From: Candidatus Brocadia sapporoensis
GTDB taxonomy: Bacteria; Planctomycetota; Brocadiia; Brocadiales; Brocadiaceae
DNA length: 50,446 nt
Assembly (NCBI RefSeq): GCF_001753675.2
Contig: NZ_MJUW02000044.1
Location: 1-50,446, forward strand
Reading direction: 5' to 3'
Shown: piece by piece, positions 46,907 through 50,446 of the stretch
Position numbering within the stretch: the stretch's first letter is position 1
Layout of the letters: every line of letters begins with the position of its first letter
Made by a program: the position numbers and the translations under genes
The notes under the pieces: model-generated
Told to the model about the DNA's origin: nothing
The model's database searches: none
Seen by the model: the letters and a program-made list of their open reading frames with translations, nothing else

Positions 46907-47997
46907 AGACGATATCGTATTTTTACCATAAGCGATTGAATTGGGATAGCCAGAAGATTCATAAGCAAAATGGAATACATAACACCTTCAGGCAATGTGG
47001 TAAAGTCACGTATCAGCACGGTAACAAATCCACACCCTGCTCCAAAGATCCATTTTGCCGTTTGATTATACGTCGTGGTTATCGGGTCTGTAGCCATAAA
47101 AAAAGCCCCGAAGATTAATCCACCGCTCAGGAGTTGAAAGAGAGGTGGTGCAACAGTCTTCCCCATAATCAGGGAAAAAAATACGGAAAGGACAAATACG
47201 CTTCCTAGATAGGACACCGGTATTCTCCAATTCGCCACTTTTATTTTCATCAGCCACAATCCGGATATTATCAATGCAAGGCGGCAAGTTTCGCCGAGAG
47301 AGCCTGTTTCCGTACCCAACAACAGAGAAAGGTATGATGGGATTTCTCCGTTCGTCTTAAATGCTGTGAATGGGGTGGCATGGGTAACGGCATCCAACCC
47401 TGCATACGTCCCCTGCATGCCGGCAAGTGGCATTTGATAACCGGTAACCAGAAATGCGGGGAAACAAATAGTCAAAAACAAACGACTGAAGAGTGCCGGG
47501 TTTACCAGGTTGTTTCCTACCCCACCTAGAATATTTCTGAAAAGAATAGCCAGTGCTGCCCCTAAACCAACCAGCCAAAGCGGCGCCTGAGGCGGTAGAA
47601 TAGCAGGAATAAAGAGGCAGGTAACAAAGCCTCCTTCGCTGATATGGTCCTCCCGCGCAATGATTACCCAAAGGACATCAACAATAAAAGTACCCGCAAT
47701 AAAAGAAATGAGTAGTTTGGGGATTACGCATTGCCAACCGAACAGATACATTGCTGGCAATACCCAGCCACCCACTAATGCCACCAGAACGGCGCCCATA
47801 AACCGTTTCACGTCATAATTGTTTCTGATAAAGGGCAGTGTCTGTGTTGTCTCCTTTGGACTGCGAAGGAGTCCGTCAAATGCATCAAAAAGACCTCCAA
47901 AAAGAAAATGAGCAGTACGATGGGTGTGGATAAAAGACTCTGCTATGTTAAGACCCTTGTCCAGGAAGGGTTCTATTGGCTTAAGGAACTTTTTCAT
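46903..47997 (-). CDS. nqrB: NqrB-like integral membrane subunit
   Basis: A 364-residue multi-helix subunit (NqrB/RnfD family), shorter than the roughly 415-residue Vibrio protein. The predicted covalent FMN threonine is T208 in DAVTHAT (202-208), which fits the D-x-x-S/T-x-A-T transferase motif although glycine is replaced by histidine. GNNLVNPALFSRLFL (161-175) and MATDPITTTYNQTAKWIFG near 298-316 are further NqrB/RnfD hallmarks. It overlaps nqrA and nqrC by four bases each. In the Vibrio complex NqrB contributes to the quinone site and the sodium pathway. Confidence 0.92.
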   Translation of the reverse strand: MKKFLKPIEPFLDKGLNIAESFIHTHRTAHFLFGGLFDAFDGLLRSPKETTQTLPFIRNNYDVKRFMGAVLVALVGGWVLPAMYLFGWQCVIPKLLISFIAGTFIVDVLWVIIAREDHISEGGFVTCLFIPAILPPQAPLWLVGLGAALAILFRNILGGVGNNLVNPALFSRLFLTICFPAFLVTGYQMPLAGMQGTYAGLDAVTHATPFTAFKTNGEIPSYLSLLLGTETGSLGETCRLALIISGLWLMKIKVANWRIPVSYLGSVFVLSVFFSLIMGKTVAPPLFQLLSGGLIFGAFFMATDPITTTYNQTAKWIFGAGCGFVTVLIRDFTTLPEGVMYSILLMNLLAIPIQSLMVKIRYRL

Positions 47998-49028
47998 TCG
48001 TGTTTACCCAGTGCCTTGCACTCTATGATTATTTTCTGGAGTTCTAATTTCGATGGACAAATGAAACTGCACAGTCCGCATTCAATACATTTTCCCATAT
48101 TATAAAGCCTTGCCTTGTGTTTTTCCCCTCGCACATAACTGTGATAATAAAGTGCAGGTTCTAAATCTACCGGGCAAATATCATCGCAGAAATTACAATA
48201 GACGCACCGTCGCGATTCCCCGATCAGGTTTGTCGTAAATGCCAACTCATCCGCCTTGAACATGGGAAACAGTGCCTTCCGATTCTTCTCTTCCAAAACT
48301 ACGATGTTGTTAACAGACCAGTCAATTTTCTGCGAAAAATCGGTTATTTCTTTACCCCGTAAGGGGCCGTTTATGAACACACGGAACGTAACCGCCTCTC
48401 TGACCTTATTTTTCAGTATCTTTTCAACAGAGGTACCCAGTTCAACGTGAATAATTTCGTTTTCCCGCAAACCGGTGCCCGATAGGGCAAGATAGCGAGA
48501 AGTTACGTCTTTTCTCATAATACCCTGCTCATGCATGGCTGATATGGTTTGTGGGTCTAGTATTAAGATTCCAAACGGCTTCGTATCCTGGCCAAAATTC
48601 ACATCCATACCCAAAACGATCTTTGTCAGGATGACGGGGTCATCCTGGGGATATTTTGCAGAAAGCGAAAATACCCTTATCCAATCTTCACCACCGGCAA
48701 AATTCCTTGCTTCCTCAACAACCCTGTCTTCTTTCTCTGTGATTGCAAGATAAAGCCTTGCATCCGAAAAATACGTCTTTTGTATCTCTTTTATCATGTT
48801 GAAGAATACGATAGTTTTATGTTTCAGGATTACCCAGTTGGGCAATGCCCACGGTTCTGTAGGGCAAAGATTCACAATAACATGCTTGATCTTCTGGCCG
48901 AAGACTGGAAACTGAAACGTTTCCGGCGTGCTGTCAGAGGATATCTCGTCTATAATATTGCAAACCGATAATGGGTAAGCATCCAGCAGATGAAACCCAC
49001 CTTTAAAACCCATGGTTTCTTTTTTCAT
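47994..49028 (-). CDS. NqrA/RnfC-like subunit with two 4Fe-4S clusters
   Basis: A 344-residue soluble subunit at the nqrA position of the operon. The C-terminal part has two ferredoxin-type motifs, CVYCNFCDDICP (275-286) and CIECGLCSFICP (314-325), as in RnfC. Vibrio NqrA has none. The middle (about 95-260) follows the NqrA/RnfC nucleotide-binding and SLBB-like pattern (YLALSGTGLRENEIIHVELGT). The usual N-terminal lipoyl-like region is missing, making it shorter than NqrA (about 446) or RnfC. It could pass electrons from a ferredoxin, from NADH through NqrF, or to a quinone. The ribosome-binding site is weak. Confidence 0.85.
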   Translation of the reverse strand: MKKETMGFKGGFHLLDAYPLSVCNIIDEISSDSTPETFQFPVFGQKIKHVIVNLCPTEPWALPNWVILKHKTIVFFNMIKEIQKTYFSDARLYLAITEKEDRVVEEARNFAGGEDWIRVFSLSAKYPQDDPVILTKIVLGMDVNFGQDTKPFGILILDPQTISAMHEQGIMRKDVTSRYLALSGTGLRENEIIHVELGTSVEKILKNKVREAVTFRVFINGPLRGKEITDFSQKIDWSVNNIVVLEEKNRKALFPMFKADELAFTTNLIGESRRCVYCNFCDDICPVDLEPALYYHSYVRGEKHKARLYNMGKCIECGLCSFICPSKLELQKIIIECKALGKHE

Positions 49029-49096
49029 TGGTATTTCTTAATCTTGGTAAAATAGCTACAAGGCGCATGATACACAGCACAGCATAGCTGTAACCA

Positions 49097-49139
49097 GTCC
49101 CTGTGCAATACACGCAGGGACGGGATTAACCAGCCCGTC
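49097..49139 (-). promoter_or_regulatory. Alternative hairpins in the nqr leader
   Basis: Two hairpins share bases 119-121 of this block and cannot form together. GACGGG (49119-49124) pairs with CCCGTC (49134-49139), while GTCCCTG (49097-49103) pairs with CAGGGAC (49115-49121). They lie between the promoter at 49241-49269 and the first gene. A third small hairpin (CCTCC 49144-49148 with GGAGG 49156-49160) is adjacent. Together they resemble a leader that switches structures, but no known riboswitch class was recognised. Confidence 0.45.
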
Positions 49140-49176
49140 ATCTCCTCCTTGCAATGGAGGGGAAAATGGAGTGGTA

Positions 49177-49203
49177 AAAAACTTCTTAAAAAAAGAAGTT
49201 TTT
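49177..49203 (-). terminator. Terminator-like hairpin in the nqr leader
   Basis: AAAAACTTCTT (49177-49187) and AAGAAGTTTTT (49193-49203) form an 11-base perfect stem with a five-base loop. Read on either strand it ends in T residues. It sits between the nqr promoter and the nqr start codon, where a terminator would attenuate the operon. It could instead simply end unknown plus-strand transcription. Confidence 0.5.
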
Positions 49204-49240
49204 ACAGGGTGATACTAGTACGATGAAGAAGAATTGCGAT

Positions 49241-49269
49241 AACATATCAATAAGGGTTCAAGATGTCAA
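49241..49269 (-). promoter_or_regulatory. Promoter of the nqr operon
   Basis: On the minus strand a perfect TTGACA (49264-49269) is followed after 17 bases by TATGTT (49241-49246). It lies about 215 bases upstream of the first gene, leaving a leader of about 205 bases that contains several hairpins. Confidence 0.6.
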
Positions 49270-49904
49270 GCAAACTTATTAGCGTAATATACTGATTGAG
49301 CAATGATCTGAATCATGGACGTAGTTTTACAGCGTTTGATGGATCGCTTATCCGCCGTTTCATTTTTGATCGAATCCTTGGATTTTATACCGAACGCAAA
49401 CACCCAAAAAGGTTCTTTCTATTTAAAGAAGGAAGAAAATGAAAAAAACTCGATTATATTTTTCTTATGCATCTGCCCGTTCCTTTGTATCACAGGTCTT
49501 TCCTGGAGTACATCTATTTACACCCCGCAGCCGCAACACTAAAAAGATTTTTGGTTTGTGAAGGTGGAGGAGGTGAAAAATAATCCAATGGCCAACCAGA
49601 AGGTGACTATGCCAGCCGACATTTTATGAATGAATCTCCTTTTGTTCTTCTTGACGCAAGGCTTCCGCAAAATTTATAGGCTATTGATAACAGGTGACTC
49701 ATATGTATTTTGCAGTTAACCTTTTCCCAACCTGATTATACTATAACCTTTTGATAATGGCTGGCTTAAAATAAATTATGAGGGGAGAGTCTATAAAAAA
49801 AATTCCAATTGCCACTTTTCTACAATCTGCAAGTTATCGTTGAAACATCATTTTCCTGCCGTAAGTATTTTCTGATCTTTCAGTGTTTGCCTCTTTTAAC
49901 GTTC
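49270..49904. other. Gene-free, probably decayed DNA
   Basis: No supported gene is seen in these 635 bases. A 75-codon open frame at 49315-49542 lacks a ribosome-binding site and recognisable sequence. Short coding-like fragments occur in shifting frames, for example around 49600-49675 ending RHFMNESPFVLLDARLP, as expected for frame-shifted remains of a former gene. Confidence 0.5.
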
Positions 49905-50390
49905 CTAGATAAAACCTTTGGACCTCACGGATGTCCCTTGTGTGATGCCGGGCTGGAGATGAAATCCTCCGGCTTATGAACTGAAGGATCACGAGTTCGC
50001 ATCAAATTCCGATGCCCTCTCAAGACTGACCGCATGGTCGCTGATAACTATCCTCAGGGGTGTCACATTCATCATCCTCATTTCATTCAGACAAAGGCCT
50101 GCGGCTGTACTAAATATCTCGATATTATCCGTGGATGCGCGCTCTCAGGTGTTACGAAACTCAGACTTATTCAAAGAGACTCGTAAGCTTCGCATTTCAG
50201 CCGTCTTGGTGATCGGGGGGCCGAGCAAACTACCCATTATAAACTGCGGATTGTTCAAAATCAGATGGACATTGCACACCTATCGATGAGTCTTGTTGCC
50301 TCAACCGTAGCTCTTATTCTCAAACAACCGGATAAGATCAGATGTCTGAGAACTTTTGCAGAACTACCACTTCTCAAACCGGGTGCTTAA
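49905..50390 (+). pseudogene. Transposase-like relic interrupted by stops
   Basis: One reading frame runs from about 49905 to the TAA at 50388-50390 and is broken only by a TGA at 49977 and a TAA at 50184. The frame reads KTFGPHGCPLCDAGLEMKSSG, later RVRIKFRCPLK and, near the end, AHLSMSLVASTVALI. A cysteine-rich 'C-P-x-C-x-x-G-x-x-M' block followed by RxKFRCPLK is a pattern I associate with DDE transposases of several IS families. The family is not determined. No start codon region is preserved, and the frame closes upstream at 49794. Confidence 0.55.
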
Positions 50391-50395
50391 GGTAA

Positions 50396-50415
50396 CCCGA
50401 CTTTCGCAATTCGAG
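50396..50415 (+). repeat. 20-base inverted repeat, right copy
   Basis: CCCGACTTTCGCAATTCGAG is the exact reverse complement of 42670-42689. It begins 5 bases after the stop codon of the transposase-like relic, where the terminal repeat of an insertion sequence would be expected. Confidence 0.8.
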
Positions 50416-50446
50416 CTGAAAAAAGGTTATTTTTAGGCATGAATCG

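Noticed and set aside
49315-49542. 75-codon plus-strand open frame
   Set aside because: It has no Shine-Dalgarno sequence, its composition is erratic and it matches no known family. The region appears decayed.
1-50446. CRISPR arrays, rRNA genes, replication origin, integrase or prophage genes
   Set aside because: No regularly spaced direct repeats, rRNA sequence, DnaA-box cluster or phage genes could be found by reading the window.

Overview
This window looks like a chromosomal stretch of a planctomycete, most probably an anammox-type bacterium (Brocadiales). The inference rests on moderate-to-low GC, a single fused beta-str-S10-spc-alpha ribosomal supercluster without an rpmD (L30) gene, long versions of several ribosomal proteins, and an Nqr/Rnf-type redox pump. 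No 16S rRNA or anammox marker gene is present, so the taxonomic call is inference.

Layout. 1-483 is non-coding and holds a compact MITE-like palindromic repeat. 484-3056 (minus) is a three-gene operon: DnaJ-TPR protein, purC and suhB, with a good promoter at 3122-3150. 3277-4539 (minus) is a LolC/E-type ABC permease, divergent from aroC (4653-5795, plus). 5857-6406 carries four tRNA genes (Thr-TGT, Tyr-GTA, Gly-TCC, Thr-GGT). Then follow tuf copy 1, rpmG, tRNA-Trp, secE, nusG, rplKAJL, rpoB, rpoC, rpsL, rpsG, fusA, tuf copy 2 and the S10, spc and alpha gene sets ending with rplQ at 39897 and a strong hairpin terminator. This is an almost unbroken 34 kb of transcription and translation machinery on one strand. 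It also contains secY, adk, map, infA and a methyltransferase gene wedged between rpsM and rpsK. 39979-41026 holds maf overlapping a small dual-specificity phosphatase. 41084-42040 (minus) is a BcrA/BadF/HgdC-type ATPase.

42786-49028 (minus) is a tightly coupled six-gene operon for a sodium-pumping NADH:quinone oxidoreductase-like complex with unusual architecture. The first subunit is RnfC-like with two 4Fe-4S motifs. NqrD and NqrE are fused into one polypeptide, NqrF carries a C-terminal extension, and a small extra protein is encoded between nqrDE and nqrF. Upstream are a good promoter (49241-49269), a terminator-like hairpin and two mutually exclusive hairpins, which suggests leader-based regulation. 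The tail (49270-50446) is decayed DNA with a recognisable transposase-like relic. A 20-bp sequence directly after the relic recurs in inverted orientation on the other side of the nqr operon.

The two tuf genes are identical at the DNA level, with identity ending almost exactly at the gene borders, and differ in base composition from their neighbours. The most promising leads for new biology are the Nqr/Rnf hybrid with its leader and small partner protein, the methyltransferase inside the alpha operon, and the putative membrane-anchored BadF-type ATPase.
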